From Pleurotus ostreatus/Saccharomyces cerevisiae fusant (lineage: Eukaryota > Opisthokonta), in contig JAMQCK010000291.1 of the NCBI GenBank assembly GCA_024196135.1, forward strand, positions 1 to 30,394: a DNA stretch of 30,394 nt. Direction: 5' to 3'. Below, in pieces: positions 1 to 10,771 of this stretch. Made by a program: the position numbers and the translations under genes. The notes under the pieces are model-generated. The model ran no database searches, was not told the origin of the DNA, and worked only from the letters and a program-made list of their open reading frames with translations. How positions within the stretch are numbered: the stretch's first letter is position 1; each line of letters begins with the position of its first letter.

Positions 1-2730
1 TTCTGCCCGGCCGGCAGCTTGTCGTAGCCGATGAGCTCGATGGTCTTGGTCTTGACCATGGGCTGCTGCGGGTAGACGGACAGGTACAGCAGGGTGTCGA
101 TGCGGTTCAGCTGGTTGAAGCCGATAGCGCCGATGGCCTGCTTGCCCATAGCGCACTGATAGGTATTTCGGGGTGATTGGTTGTGATGGGGGTACGGGAT
201 GAGGCCGGCGACAGCGCCAAGGAGGGTGAACGGTTCTATCTCGAGGTGCGTGGTCGTCGGCACAATATCCGCCTCATAGAGAGCGATGTAGGCGTCATTC
301 TCTTCGTTGACGTCGAGGTATTCAACGAGACCCTTCCGTAGGAAATCGTCGAAGGTTGCCGCACCCTTCTTTAGCAGCTAGGAGATGGTTTAGCCATGAC
401 AGGTCGTCCGAGACCCCGAAGACGGACTCACAGCTATATGCTCTGAATGGACGCGCGACCTTCCCTTCTCGACGATGATCATGGGGCGACAGATGCGGCC
501 TCCATCCGTCGCAATTTGCACGGTCCGGTGGTGGTGGTTGATGTAGATGCTCACGAACTCGCTTATTCGACGAGCGCGCCGCATTTTCCGGAAGTTCGTG
601 ACGAAGCGGGCCGGATACTTCGTCAAGCCAATGATATTGCCGTTCACACTGACAATGAAGGCGTGCGTTCCGTAGATCTCGCTTCCTGATGCTAGCGCGA
701 TGTCTGCAAAAGTAATTAGCCAAAGTCGCTCACACGACAAATAGGAGACCTACCTTCAACACCAAGGAGATATGCAAGCCTAATGATCGGCTCTTCGTCG
801 ACATCCGTCGTGATGTGCGTCATGAGTGCCAAGTTCTTCACCAAGCCGCAAGCCTCGCCTTCTGGCGTATCGCTAGGACATAGCATTCCCCACTGACTAG
901 GTTGTAGCGCACGCGGACCACTGACTTTCCTCGTCTTCTCGAACTGCGAGGAAATTCGCGTCATCATGCCCAGCGCAGAAATGAAGCTCAGGCGGCTGAG
1001 AACGTGTGTTACACCGGCGCGCTCCATCCTGAATCGCTTGAGTGACCAGTTCCCCGTCGAGATCGCGCGTACGAAGCCCGCAGTGATGTGGTCGCCCTGG
1101 AACATCATCGTGTTGTACGCGTCGAACTCGGTCGTGCGCGACGGCTTCTTGAGGACCTTGTCGATCGCGGCCTTGAGGTTCGAGCAGTACGTCTTGAAAA
1201 GGTCTTCGAAGAGCAGCGCGAGGAGCTGCCCGGCGAGCTCGAGGCGCTTGTTGCCGACGTAGTCGCGGTCGTCGACCATCTTCTCGTCGTGCATCGCCAT
1301 GAGTACACGGCGCGTCATTGTCGCGACGAAGATGGCCTTGGGGCGGAAGTCGAGACCTTCCATGCGGACGTGGGCGAGCAGGAGCGTCGCGAGTGCCTCC
1401 AGCGCCTCCTCGTAGGCGGGTCGTCGCGGGCCCATTGGTCGGCGGTTGACCCTGACGCGCGCGCCGAGCCACTCGAGGGCTTGCTGTTGCGTAAAGACGC
1501 CCATCTTTGCTGCGTCTTCGAGGTTAGCGGAGAAGGCGATCTTGTACGCTTCGGTGTTCCCGGCGGTGGTGAGGAGGATCTCCTTGTCAGACTGAATACC
1601 GAGAGCCTTCAGCGCGATGACAATCGGCACGTCTTCGTGTATAGAGTTATGGCGGAGGTAGATGCGGCCCTTCTTCGTCGCGACGTATGCTTTGGACTTG
1701 ACGCCACCGTGCGTCGAGCTGCGGGGGACGTGAGCTACAGCTGAAGAAGTATGGATGCCCATACGCACGATGTACATGACGCCTGTACGATCCCTTTTAC
1801 TGGGTCTGTCTCGACGATGATACGGTTCTTGCTGAGCTGCTCCTGCACGAGAATGACCTTCTCCGTCCCTTTCACCACAAAGTAGCCGCCAGGATCGAGT
1901 GGACACTCCGTCATGCGCGCGAGCTGCGCCTCCGTCCGCCCCGTCAGCACACACTTGTTGCTTCTCAGCATGATCGGCAGGCGCCCAATCGTCTGCCGCC
2001 GCTGCACGATCGAGCGCCCGCGCGTATACTGGAAGGTGACCGTGATCGGCGCGCTGTAGGTAATGTCGCGCAGGCGGCACTCGTGCGGGGTGATGTTCTT
2101 CTTGTCGTGCGCCTCGGGCTCGTTGCGGTCGGGGAAGCCGACCTCGATGTCCATGAACTTGATCCAGAAGCGCGGGTCGACGTCGGAGGTGATTTTGTTG
2201 TTGGCCTTGACAATGTTCTTGATGTCGGCGTCGACAAAGTGGTTGAAGGAGTCGATGTGTTGCTTGACGAGGCCCTTGACCTTGAGGAAAGCGGGGAGGA
2301 GGAGCCATTTGTCCTGTGGGGGAGTCGTTCAGCACGCCGATCATGGTGCTCGCATTGCATGGATTATCGCGAATTGGGAAGTTTATGCGAGGGGAGGAAT
2401 AAGTAGGTCGCCACGACGGTGCGTTATGTGAGATTGTATGCATAGAACGCGTTGGAGAGGAAAGGAGGGGGTGGGGGAAGTTCGATCGATGCGCAAGAGT
2501 GCGGTCTCGATCATCTGCGACGCGTTCATCGTATTTCGACCCGTCCCCATTGCGTGTAGCAGAGAAAGGAGGTATGAGTCGTCCCTCCATACACCGTGGA
2601 TGGGAGGAAGGAATGCTGCACATCGAAGGGTACGCACCTCGACATTTTTGACCGGATCTGTCAGCCCTAGGCCATGCCAGTTCGTACGGTTGAGTTGTTC
2701 CCACTCCGACTCTTCGTCAGGAAGATCCAT
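1..2730 (-). CDS. RPC2: RNA polymerase III second-largest subunit (RPC2/C128), 3' end cut off by window
   Basis: Catalytic-core subunit of nuclear RNA polymerase III, which makes tRNA, 5S rRNA and other small RNAs. Exons by frame: 2638-2730, 1769-2313, 754-1718, 432-703 and 1-377, all phases agreeing, about 750 residues of an expected roughly 1,150. Seen in the sequence: an N-terminus with [19 protein letters not shown], the lobe/fork segment with [18 protein letters not shown], the stretch [20 protein letters not shown] followed by [20 protein letters not shown], and [26 protein letters not shown] and [20 protein letters not shown]. The [19 protein letters not shown] wording and HITTD separate it from the Pol I and Pol II paralogues. 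The hybrid-binding and C-terminal clamp parts lie beyond position 1. Intron 1 (2314-2637) is long at 324 bases; the others are 49-54. Start at 2730 is the only ATG leading into exon 1. Very sure of identity. Confidence 0.96.
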
Positions 2731-3031
2731 GGTCCCTGCCTACCGAATTGGCGTTGGCGAGGGGAAGGGGGGAGGGGGGAATGCGTCTGCGCGATGCGCG
2801 CCGAACAGTGACGGTCAAGAACAAGAGTTTCCTATTTTGGTTTATTTGTCCACAGTCCGGCGGGCGCTTATTCCTAGAGAACCTCGCTTCGGCGCTTTCG
2901 TTCGAAAACTGCATGCCGAAATATGTGCAGAGATGATACAAATACAGGTACAGGGTATACACGCGAAGAACACAGTGTTACAGTTGACGAAGTCCATCCT
3001 AGTCCCCTTCGACGGCCTTGCCACCTCGGAT

Positions 3032-4376
3032 TCACCATTCACGGTTCGCCGAGGTAGCAGCATTGACAGTCGCGAGGAAGGTCGCTTGGTACGACTGAGC
3101 GCGCCGCAATTGGGCGGAGCCTGGGGCATAGTACGGATAGGTCGTCCGCGTTGCGGAGGGGGGAGTCGGCTGCGTATTCCATTGGATCGACGATGCACGC
3201 AGTGTTGATTGTGAGTCTTCGAGAGATGAAGGACTGCTGATGAATGGTGAAGGGGGCCTAGACGGAATTGACGTAGTGCTGAGCGAAGTCGGCCGCACGT
3301 GGTGCAAGTATTGCAGATCGCGCTCGATGCGCTCTCCGAAGGCGTGTTGCAGTCTGCGCAGCTTGGAAGAGCGAAGCACTGCAGCATCGCATAACGCCAG
3401 CGCCTTCAGCTTCTCCTGCAGCTCTCGCAAGCCGCGCAGCGTCTCGCGCTGGGATTGTAGTTCGAAGGGGACCGCTGAGGGAAGCAGGTGAAGGATGCTG
3501 GGTAGGAAGATGAAGACAAGTTGGCGGCGAAAGAGCAGGTCCTCATGGACCTACGTAGGGAAATGGCGTCAGCCTAGGTGAACTACCGCCAGGAGGGCAC
3601 ACGCACCGTGGTTGTTGTATCCTCAAACATCAGCATCTCGATATTAGATGTGTACGTCTGCCATGCCTCCCATAGGCCGGTCGTCACAAGGCAAATGATG
3701 CCCCACGGGCGGTAGTATTCGCTGTCCGTCCCAGTGATCGTGATAAACTGCAGCAATCCGCGTCAGCACCGCGAGCCCTCCGTGGCGAACTATGCACGCA
3801 CCCCGATCAAGGCAGCCATCCCCACATACTGCAACGCCGCTACCACCAGCGCATACGTGACAAAATCCCGCGTCCGCACGCAGAACTCACACTGCAGCAG
3901 CACGTCGTGACCGTATCTGCGCGTGCTTAGCCTCTCCGGCTCTTTCATGAGTCCCCCAAGCCCTATACACACCGGATATACACATCAATCATCTCTTCCT
4001 CCTGGAAGCGCTCCCATAGATTGTCAACGCCGTACGGTAGGCCGATCACCCCCTCCCGCATCGCCTCCTTCATAGAGTAGAGTAGCCGGTGCGGTCTTGT
4101 CCCCAACGGTGCCCCGAGAGCGCGGTACATATTTGGGGGTGGGCTGAAGATGATGGTGTGCAGTAGAAGTACCGTGTTGACCGCTAGCGCTGTGCGGACG
4201 AGGTAGCGGGTAAGTTCTTGCCCTGAGTGCTTTCGCCGGGTGTAGAGAAGGGTGGAGATTGTCAAAGTGAGTGCAACGGCCGCGCTGGAGGAGGTGTGTA
4301 TGGACTGCAAGAGAGGCCAAAGATCGCTGAGGTGCCGAAGGGCGAGGTCGGCACCGTGGCTCAATAGAAGAGCCAT
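3032..4376 (-). CDS. Multi-pass membrane protein, conserved fungal family of unknown function
   Basis: Four exons (3973-4376, 3802-3916, 3607-3747, 3032-3550) join in frame to 392 residues. Hydrophobic segments: around residues 27-47 (AAVALTLTISTLLYT), 60-80 (TALAVNTVLLLHTIIF), the exon 2 segment FVTYALVVAALQYVGMAALIG, and weaker ones in exons 3 (WGIICLVTTGLW) and 4 (RRQLVFIFLPSILHLL). After the second comes PPNMYRALGAPLGTRP, then VYIRYGHDVLLQCEFC across the first splice junction. This order (PPN-aromatic-x-x-L-x-x-PL-x-T-P, then Y-x-R-(Y/F)-GH-D plus a CxxC) is one I recall from uncharacterised fungal membrane proteins, perhaps of the ER, but I cannot name the family. The tail after about residue 260 is Arg/Ser/Pro-rich, with a short likely coiled coil (ELQEKLKALALCDAAVL). 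No function is claimed. Confidence 0.82.
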
Positions 4377-4927
4377 ATCGAATGCGAGCAGTGGGGCGAC
4401 GGATGTTCGTGTTATAGGTGTTGGGTTCTGGAGAGATGGTGGTCGGGAAGAAGAAAGAACGCAGGGACTACAGAAAAGAACAAGAACAACGATGATGATG
4501 TCAATTCAATTTCAAAACGAACAATGTCACGCGAAAAGCATGTGACCGCTAGGAGTTGAACTGCAGACCTAGGTTGTAGCGTAGCGGGTCCCAGAGATGC
4601 GTCGAACACATGGGGCTCACTAGAAGTACACATTTAAGTCAAGAACAGTGGCGACAGCGCGTATTTTCATTGTCGAAACCAACGGAACGGTATCATGAAT
4701 AGATGTGCAGTTAACAAGACGGCGCATGAAGGTGACCAGAGTACGTAGTATGCAAGTCCATGACAGAGAGCTTACTACCAAACTGTTCATCCCAGCATTC
4801 GTGGCCTCATATCCCTGCTGTTCATCCTCCCAGCATACTTGCGTTCCGAGTTTCCTTGTCCGCCCCAAGGTCGGTGCACTCCCCGTCAGACTGTCGAGGA
4901 ATTAGACCCGCCTGACGCGGCATCCTC
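4377..4927. other. Intergenic region, 551 bases
   Basis: Holds the upstream region of the membrane-protein gene at 4376 and the 3' flank of the secreted-protein gene. It carries a GTCACATG site (reverse strand, 4539-4546) and AGTTGAACT (4554-4562), described under findings. No coding frame or RNA gene is supported. Confidence 0.6.
4539..4562. promoter_or_regulatory. CACRTG-type site next to AGTTGAACT
   Basis: CATGTGAC at 4539-4546 is the reverse complement of GTCACATG, matching the RTCACRTG consensus of Cbf1/CDEI-type bHLH factors. AGTTGAACT starts 15 bases later. It lies 163 bases upstream of the start codon at 4376. The same pairing recurs near 6068, 12220 and 18979. Confidence 0.4.
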
Positions 4928-5353
4928 TTACAGGCTAGCGGACGCGCTTGGGAAGCCTGCTGAAGCAGAGGCACCGGACGCGCCCAGGATGCTAGATGAA
5001 CCTGGGAATCCGGACGCGCTGGGAACGCCTGGCGCACTGTAGACGCCCGACGTGCTGGGTGCACCAGACGAGCGGAGGACGCTGAATGCACCAGAGGAGC
5101 CGAGGGCGCTGGAGAGGGACCCCGCAGGCGCAATGGATGTCGCGGACGCGCTCAGCACGCTAGCGCTTCCTGCCATACTTGGCTTGCTAGAGCTCCCCAA
5201 CACGCTCGGAGCGCTGGGAAGGCTGGACGAGCTGGATGGGCTAGAGACCCTCGAGGATGTCTCGATCGCCCTCTTCGTCGCAGGCTGCTTCGTGATGGTC
5301 ATGGGTACAGCGACGACGGCGGTGGCGAGGGCGAGGAGGGCGAAGAAGCGCAT
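4928..5353 (-). CDS. Small secreted Ser/Ala/Gly/Pro-rich protein
   Basis: Single exon, 141 residues. The N-terminus MRFFALLALATAVVAVP is a clear signal peptide: one Arg, a hydrophobic core, and small residues before a likely cut near residue 16. The mature part begins with a short charged stretch (TKQPATKRAIETSSR) and then consists almost wholly of Ser, Ala, Gly, Pro and Val in loose, imperfect repeats such as SSSILGASGAS and SGVYSAPGVPSASGF. There are no cysteines, no omega-site hydrophobic tail for a GPI anchor, and no enzyme motif. Such proteins are usually O-mannosylated wall-associated or secreted mucin-like proteins; that is inference. The KR pair near residue 28 could be a Kex2 site. 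A TATA box sits about 100 bases upstream. The low-complexity composition limits homology evidence. Confidence 0.72.
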   Translation of the reverse strand: MRFFALLALATAVVAVPMTITKQPATKRAIETSSRVSSPSSSSSLPSAPSVLGSSSKPSMAGSASVLSASATSIAPAGSLSSALGSSGAFSVLRSSGAPSTSGVYSAPGVPSASGFPGSSSILGASGASASAGFPSASASL

Positions 5354-5450
5354 GTGTTGCTGTCGGGTGTTGGTGGTTGGGGTGTACGAGGTGGATGTGT
5401 GGGCGCTACGAAGAACTGGAATGCTATTTCCTGCTGATGCTCGAGCATAC

Positions 5451-5460
5451 CTTTATATCA
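5451..5460 (-). promoter_or_regulatory. TATA box of the secreted-protein gene
   Basis: Reverse strand TGATATAAAG, about 100 bases upstream of the start at 5353, a normal TATA-to-ATG distance for a fungal gene. Confidence 0.55.
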
Positions 5461-6067
5461 GTCATGCGCAGTCGCAAAGCAAGGAGTTCTTGCTTCAAGG
5501 CGAGGTGATTAAGATGCTTGAGTCGTGCAAAACAGCCTGAAGCGAGCGACTTGGATACCTCGCGAGGAGTTGGCAGGTTTCCTGCGATTTCCGCAGCTTA
5601 CAGACTCGCAAAACTCGACGTTTGTGGAGCACGACGAGAGAGAGTTTGTGCGAGGTGGAAGACACAGAAGAGCGTCCGCCGTTGGCGGAGAAAGAGGACG
5701 CTGGAAACGAGAGCCGCTACTTAGAGATGGAGGGTCGAACGTTGACGGCGGTGCTGCAAGACGACCTCGGTGAAGCGAAAGAGTGAGGGTGTTCGAGGGT
5801 TCGCGTAGAGTCAAAGACAGAAGGGAAGATTTGCGTTAATTTGACGTTGCTGAGAAAGGGTAAGAGACCTTTCGCTCAACGCTACGATGCAATGTCAGTC
5901 AGAGCTGCATGACCGTCTGGGTATGCGGTTTGGATAGATATGAGTGGAGAGAGTGAACGCTTACTGTACTGCATGACTTTGGTAGTAGCACATTTAAATA
6001 GAGATATTTCTCCCCTGAGCTAGATCCAGTCAAAAGCAGGTCAGGAAATACAAGCGTCACTCCAGAA

Positions 6068-6122
6068 AGTTCAACTTCGCGGCTCGGCTGTTGCCGTGAG
6101 CGCTGCACGTGTAACCACGTGC
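6068..6122. promoter_or_regulatory. AGTTCAACT site plus double CACGTG inverted repeat
   Basis: AGTTCAACT (6068-6076, the reverse complement of AGTTGAACT) lies 29 bases before a perfect inverted repeat, GCACGTG (6105-6111), TAAC, CACGTGC (6116-6122). Each arm holds a CACGTG E-box of the kind bound by Cbf1/Pho4-type bHLH factors. The element is about 600 bases upstream of the leucyl-tRNA synthetase start and about 750 from the secreted-protein start, so its target is uncertain. Confidence 0.5.
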
Positions 6123-6577
6123 TACGCGTTCGCGGCTTTCCGGACCGCCGCACTCAAGCGCGTCCGTCGTTGCACTTTGCCTCTCACCACCATCTGTGTA
6201 CGCAGGCGGGACGTGAAAGCTCGACAGCGGCGCTGCCGCATTGCGCGGAACTGCACCATAAACGACACACGCAGCAAGTCTGCGTCCTTGGTTAGGGTGA
6301 GCTGCACTGATTTTTCCTTTCGGACTTGTACACAGGACTTACGCTCGTTCTCTGCCTTCTCCCTTCGACTGTGAAGCCTGCTTTGCCCTTACAAAGCTGC
6401 AAGGCATACAGTGTCCCCATCGTTGGTCCTTCATTCGTTTACCTCCGCGAAGTCCTCGAGCCGTAATCCCGGTCCGAATTACATCCGGCGTTCGGACCTT
6501 TGCGCCGCTCGATTGAACTTCACGAATTCAATCAGTTGTGACTCGCGTCCATCGTCGAGTACTGCAAACAGCGTCCA

Positions 6578-6626
6578 GTAGGTTTGTGCCTTTACGTGGG
6601 GGATATGTACTGATGATCGATCGCAG
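6578..6626 (+). other. Probable 5' UTR intron of leucyl-tRNA synthetase
   Basis: GTAGGT donor at 6578, a CTGAT branch-like sequence near 6610 and a TCGCAG acceptor ending at 6626 give a 49-base intron, typical for this genome. It would remove two upstream ATG triplets (6605 and 6613) that otherwise open very short reading frames ahead of the real start at 6727. Inferred from sequence only. Confidence 0.45.
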
Positions 6627-6726
6627 GTAGTCCTTGGTTCCAGCCAAGATTACGGCGCTTCTCCGTTTCCCCCGTTTCTGCCATCGGCATTGTAAAATAG
6701 TGTACCAGTATAGACAGCAGGGAACC

Positions 6727-9700
6727 ATGGCGCAGAATGCCAACGCGACCATAGAGATGGCCCAGGTGCGTGTGCAGCTTCATGCTCCTAATTCAATAAT
6801 GACCGTACTTCTCAGACGGGCAAGCGCGATCACCTCACCGCGCTTGAGAAAAAGTACCAGCAGAAGTGGCGCGAAGAGCGCGTCTTCGAGGTCAACGCGC
6901 CGACGGAGGAGGAAACCAAAGGCCTCAGCGCAGCCGAGATCCGCGAAAAGTTCCCCAAGTGGTTCGGCAACTTCCCCTTCCCCTACATGAACGGCAGCTT
7001 GCATCTGGGCCATGCCTTCACCATCTCGAAGATCGAATTCGCGGCGGGCTACCAGAGACTGCTCGGCAAGCGCGTCCTCTTCCCCCACGGTTTCCATGTC
7101 ACCGGTCTGCCGATTAAGGTACGTGCATCGGTACACCATGCACTTCATTGGTGCTGATCGCCACGACAGGCCTCCGCCGACAAGCTCATCCGCGAGATGG
7201 CCATGTTCGGCGAGAACTTCGAAAACTTCGAGGCCGTGTCGCAAAAGATGGCCGACGAAGAGGCCGAGCTCGCCCGTATCGAGGAGGAGCTCCGCGAGAA
7301 GGAGGCCGCCGCGCGCGCGGGTATCCCCGTCGACAAGTCCAAGGCGAAGAAGGGCAAGATCCAGCTCAAGTCCACCGGCCTCACCTACCAGTTCCAAATC
7401 ATGGAGTCCATTGGCATTCCGCGCACGGAGATCAAGAAGTTCGCGGACCCCTACCACTGGGTGCGCCACTTCCCGCCCATCGCGATGGAGGACAACAACG
7501 ACTTCGGCTCGCGCATCGACTGGCGGCGCTCGTTCCTGACGACAAAGGCGAACCCGTACTACGACGCGTTTGTGCGCTGGCAGATGAACAAGCTGCACAA
7601 GCTCGGCAAGGTCAAGTTCGGCGAGCGGTACACGATTTACAGTATCAAGGACGGGCAGCCCTGTATGGACCACGACCGCGCGGACGGCGAGGGTGTTGGC
7701 CCGCAGGAGTACACCGGTATCAAGATGGAGGTCGTGAACTGGAGTGGCGCGGCGGCTGAGGAGATCAAGGGCAAGGTCGGCGACCGCAAGGTCTTCCTTG
7801 TCGCTGCCACCCTCCGCCCAGAGACGATGTACGGCCAGACGAACTGCTTCGTGGGCACGCAGATCACGTACGGCGTCTTCGCCGCCAACGACAAGGAGGC
7901 CTACGTCTGCACAGACCGCGCCGCGCGCAACATGGCGCACCAGGGCATCTTCACGCCGCACGGGCAGGTCAACAAGCTCGCCGAGATCCGCGGCTCGAAG
8001 ATCGTCGGGTCGAAGATCAAGGCGCCCTTCGCTGTGAACCCCGAGGTGTACGTCCTGCCCATGGAGAACGTGCTCCCGACCAAGGGCACGGGCGTCGTCA
8101 CCTCCGTGCCCTCGGACTCACCGGACGACTACGCGACGTACCACGACCTGCGCAAGAAGCCCGAGTTCTACGGCATCGACCCGGCGTGGGTCGCGTTCGA
8201 CGTCGTGCCCGTGATCAGCACGCCGAACCACGGCGACATGATCGCGGCGAGCCTCGTCAAGCAGTTGAAGATCCAGTCGCAGAAGGATGTGAAGCAGCTC
8301 GCGGAGGCGAAGGAGATCGCGTACAAGGAGGGCTTCTACAACGGTACCATGGTCATTGGCGACTTCAAGGGCGAGAGCGTGCAGGAGGCGAAGCCGAAGG
8401 TTCGCCAGAGCATGATCGACAAGGGCGTCGCCTTCGCATACGCCGAGCCGGAGGGTCTTGTCGTCTCGCGCAGCGGTGATGAGTGCATTGTTGCCCTCAT
8501 GGACCAATGGTACCTCGACTACGGAGAGGCCGAATGGCGCAAGATCACCGAGAGGTAAATTGTCACATCCTGATCAGTAGTAGCACAGCTCAATGACCTC
8601 CACAGGCTGCTGGCGAAGATGGAGCTGTACTCGCTCGACACTCGTCATGCCTTCCAGGGTACCCTTGCTTGGCTGAACAAGTGGGCATGCGCGCGTACAT
8701 ACGGTCTCGGGTCGGACTTGCCTTGGGACCCTCAGTTCCTCGTCGAGTCTTTGAGTGACTCTACCATCTACATGTCGTACTACACAGTCGCACAGCTCCT
8801 GCATGGTGAGCATTCCGCTGCCTCCCACGCCCCACAGCTGACGCAACCCGCAGAGAACTCTCTCGACGGCTCCAAGCCTGGCCCCTTGAACATCACCCCC
8901 GAGCAAATGACCGACGAGATCTGGGAGTACGTCTTCTGTAACGGCCCCTGGCCCGCCAGCGCGCCACTCCCGCAAGAAAAGGCCGACGCCCTCAAGCACG
9001 AGTTCAGCTACTTCTACCCCTTCGACGTCCGCTCCTCCGCCAAGGACCTCATCAACAACCACCTGACCTTCGCGCTCTACAACCACGTCGCGATCTTCGA
9101 CGAGGCGAACTGGCCGCTGTCGATGCGCTGCAACGGGCATCTGATGCTCAACGGCGCGAAGATGTCGAAGAGCAAGGGCAACTTCTTGACGCTGAAGGAC
9201 GCGATCGGCAAGTTTGGTGCGGATGCGACGCGCTTGTCGTTGGCGGATGCGGGCGACGGTATTGAGGACGCGAACTTCGAGGAGAAGACGGCGAATGCGA
9301 ACATCTTGCGGTTGCATACGCTGCTCGGCTGGTGTGAGGTAGGTAGTGGTCGCTTCGGTGATAAGATCTAATCTGACGAGATTCTGTAGGACATGGTCAA
9401 GGCAGAGCCCAAGATGCGCCACGGCGAGCTGTCCTCGTACCACGACAAGGTCTTCGAAAATGAGATCAACGAGCTCATCACGATCACCAAGGAGCATTAC
9501 GAACAGTAAGTGTAATTAAGCATATTCACGAAAGACCGAGTCTCACGCCCCCTCAGGATGAACTTCAAGGACGCGCTCAAGCACGGCTTCTACGAGCTTC
9601 AGAGCGCGCGCGACTGGTACCGCGAGGTCACCCAGGACATCGGCATGCACGCCGACCTCGTCATGCGCTGGATCCGCGTCTCCGCCCTCCTCGTTTCCCC

Positions 9701-10406
9701 CATCGCCCCCCACTTCGCCGAGCACATCTGGCTCGCGCTCCTCAAGGAGCCGCAGACCATCCAGCGCGCGCGCTTCCCCACCCCCACCGCCCCCGTCGAC
9801 CGCTCCGTCCTCGACTCGGGCGAGTACATGCGCGGCACGATCAAGATGATCCGCGACGCCGAGGCCAACCTCGTCAAGCTGCTCAACAAGCAGAAGGGCA
9901 AGAAGGGCGGCGCGCTGCCGAGCTTCGACCCGAAGAAGCCGAAGGCGGTGAGGATCTATGTGGCGACGAGCTTCCCGGAGTGGCAGGACGCGTGCGTGAG
10001 CGCGGTGCAGGAGGCGTACGACGCGGCGGCGGACAAGGTCGACGACGCGAAGGTGCGCGCGCTGCTCACGGAGCGCGGGCTCATCAAGGACAAGCGCGCG
10101 ATGCCGTTCGTGCAGGCGTTCAAGGTATGCAGTGTCAATTGCTGGTGGTTCGTTTAGACGTTGCTGACCGCGTCGCAGAAACGGATGGCGCAGTTCGGTG
10201 CCCAGACCGCGTTCCGCCGGACGTTACCCTTCTCCGAGAGCGTCGTGCTGAAGGAGATTCTGCCGTACCTCAAGAAGACGCTCGGCCTCGCGGAGGCGGA
10301 CGTCTTCACCGTCGAGGAGGCCCTGCAGAAGGAGGGCTGCACGAAGTCCATCGTCGAGAGCGCCGAGCCGGGTAACCCTGGCTTCGAGTACCGCAACGTC
10401 GAGTGA
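6727..10406 (+). CDS. CDC60: Leucyl-tRNA synthetase, cytosolic
   Basis: Class I aminoacyl-tRNA synthetase that charges tRNA-Leu with leucine in the cytosol. Eight exons: 6727-6765, 6816-7118, 7170-8554, 8606-8805, 8854-9338, 9390-9505, 9557-10124 and 10179-10406, giving 1,107 residues against about 1,090 in yeast. The HIGH motif is HLGH at residues 76-79, following FPYMNGSL. The editing (CP1) insertion is present, with [16 protein letters not shown], and the KMSKS loop is exact at residues 745-749 ([10 protein letters not shown]). The anticodon-binding helices ([20 protein letters not shown]) and an archaeal/eukaryotic-type C-terminal extension follow. No mitochondrial presequence is seen, so this is the cytosolic enzyme. 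Codon use is strongly GC-ending, as expected for a highly expressed gene. The start gives a short extension ([13 protein letters not shown]) and fits ACC-ATG-G context. Confidence 0.97.
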
Positions 10407-10771
10407 TCCTAGTACTTACCTTTACTCACCCTAGTACACTGCACGTCGGTTACACTCGCATAGCTAATCCCATCTTAATCATCTGTGAGCGCGAGAGACC
10501 AGGGGAAGCGGCCTGTAGAGGCAAGCAAGCTGTACAGGGCAAGTAGCCCTAGCCCACTCGAAGCAAGTGGCCCCATGACCTGCTATCTACTTCGGTGATT
10601 CCGACAGGCTTGTCTAGGGTTATCGAGACTTGATTATCGTGATGTGAGAGTATAACGAAAGCGATGGGGGTGATATGTACAAGGGATATGATAGTAGACG
10701 AGAGCGGCCACGAGAGGGTACATCGCAAGCGTCGCCGAGCGTTCTCCGCAAGCCGATTAAGTCCAGCCACC
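10407..10771. other. Convergent intergenic spacer
   Basis: Between the 3' ends of leucyl-tRNA synthetase and the E2 gene; it must hold both 3' UTRs. The only pattern I noticed is the direct repeat CCTAGTAC soon after the synthetase stop. No gene is supported. Confidence 0.6.

Larger units (their letters stand above)
5354..6726. other. Divergent intergenic region, about 1.4 kb
   Basis: Lies between the start of the secreted-protein gene (minus) and leucyl-tRNA synthetase (plus), so it holds both promoters. Several open frames of 60-100 codons occur on both strands, but none has family motifs, a clear intron pattern or a signal peptide, so none is called. Notable elements are an AGTTCAACT site at 6068, a CACGTG inverted repeat at 6105, a hairpin at 6471 and a likely 5' UTR intron at 6578. 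Confidence 0.6.

Noticed and set aside
4545..4620. tRNA-like T-arm (GTTCAACTCC on the minus strand)
   Set aside because: The stems around the TTCAA loop do not pair, and no acceptor or anticodon arm fits at tRNA spacing.
5509..6374. Open frames of 60-100 codons on both strands
   Set aside because: Overlapping frames with no family motif, signal peptide or consistent intron structure; the region fits a promoter better.
6780..9497. Long frames antisense to leucyl-tRNA synthetase (up to 393 codons)
   Set aside because: Explained by strong codon bias in the real gene, which leaves the antisense frames without stops; they have no independent motifs.
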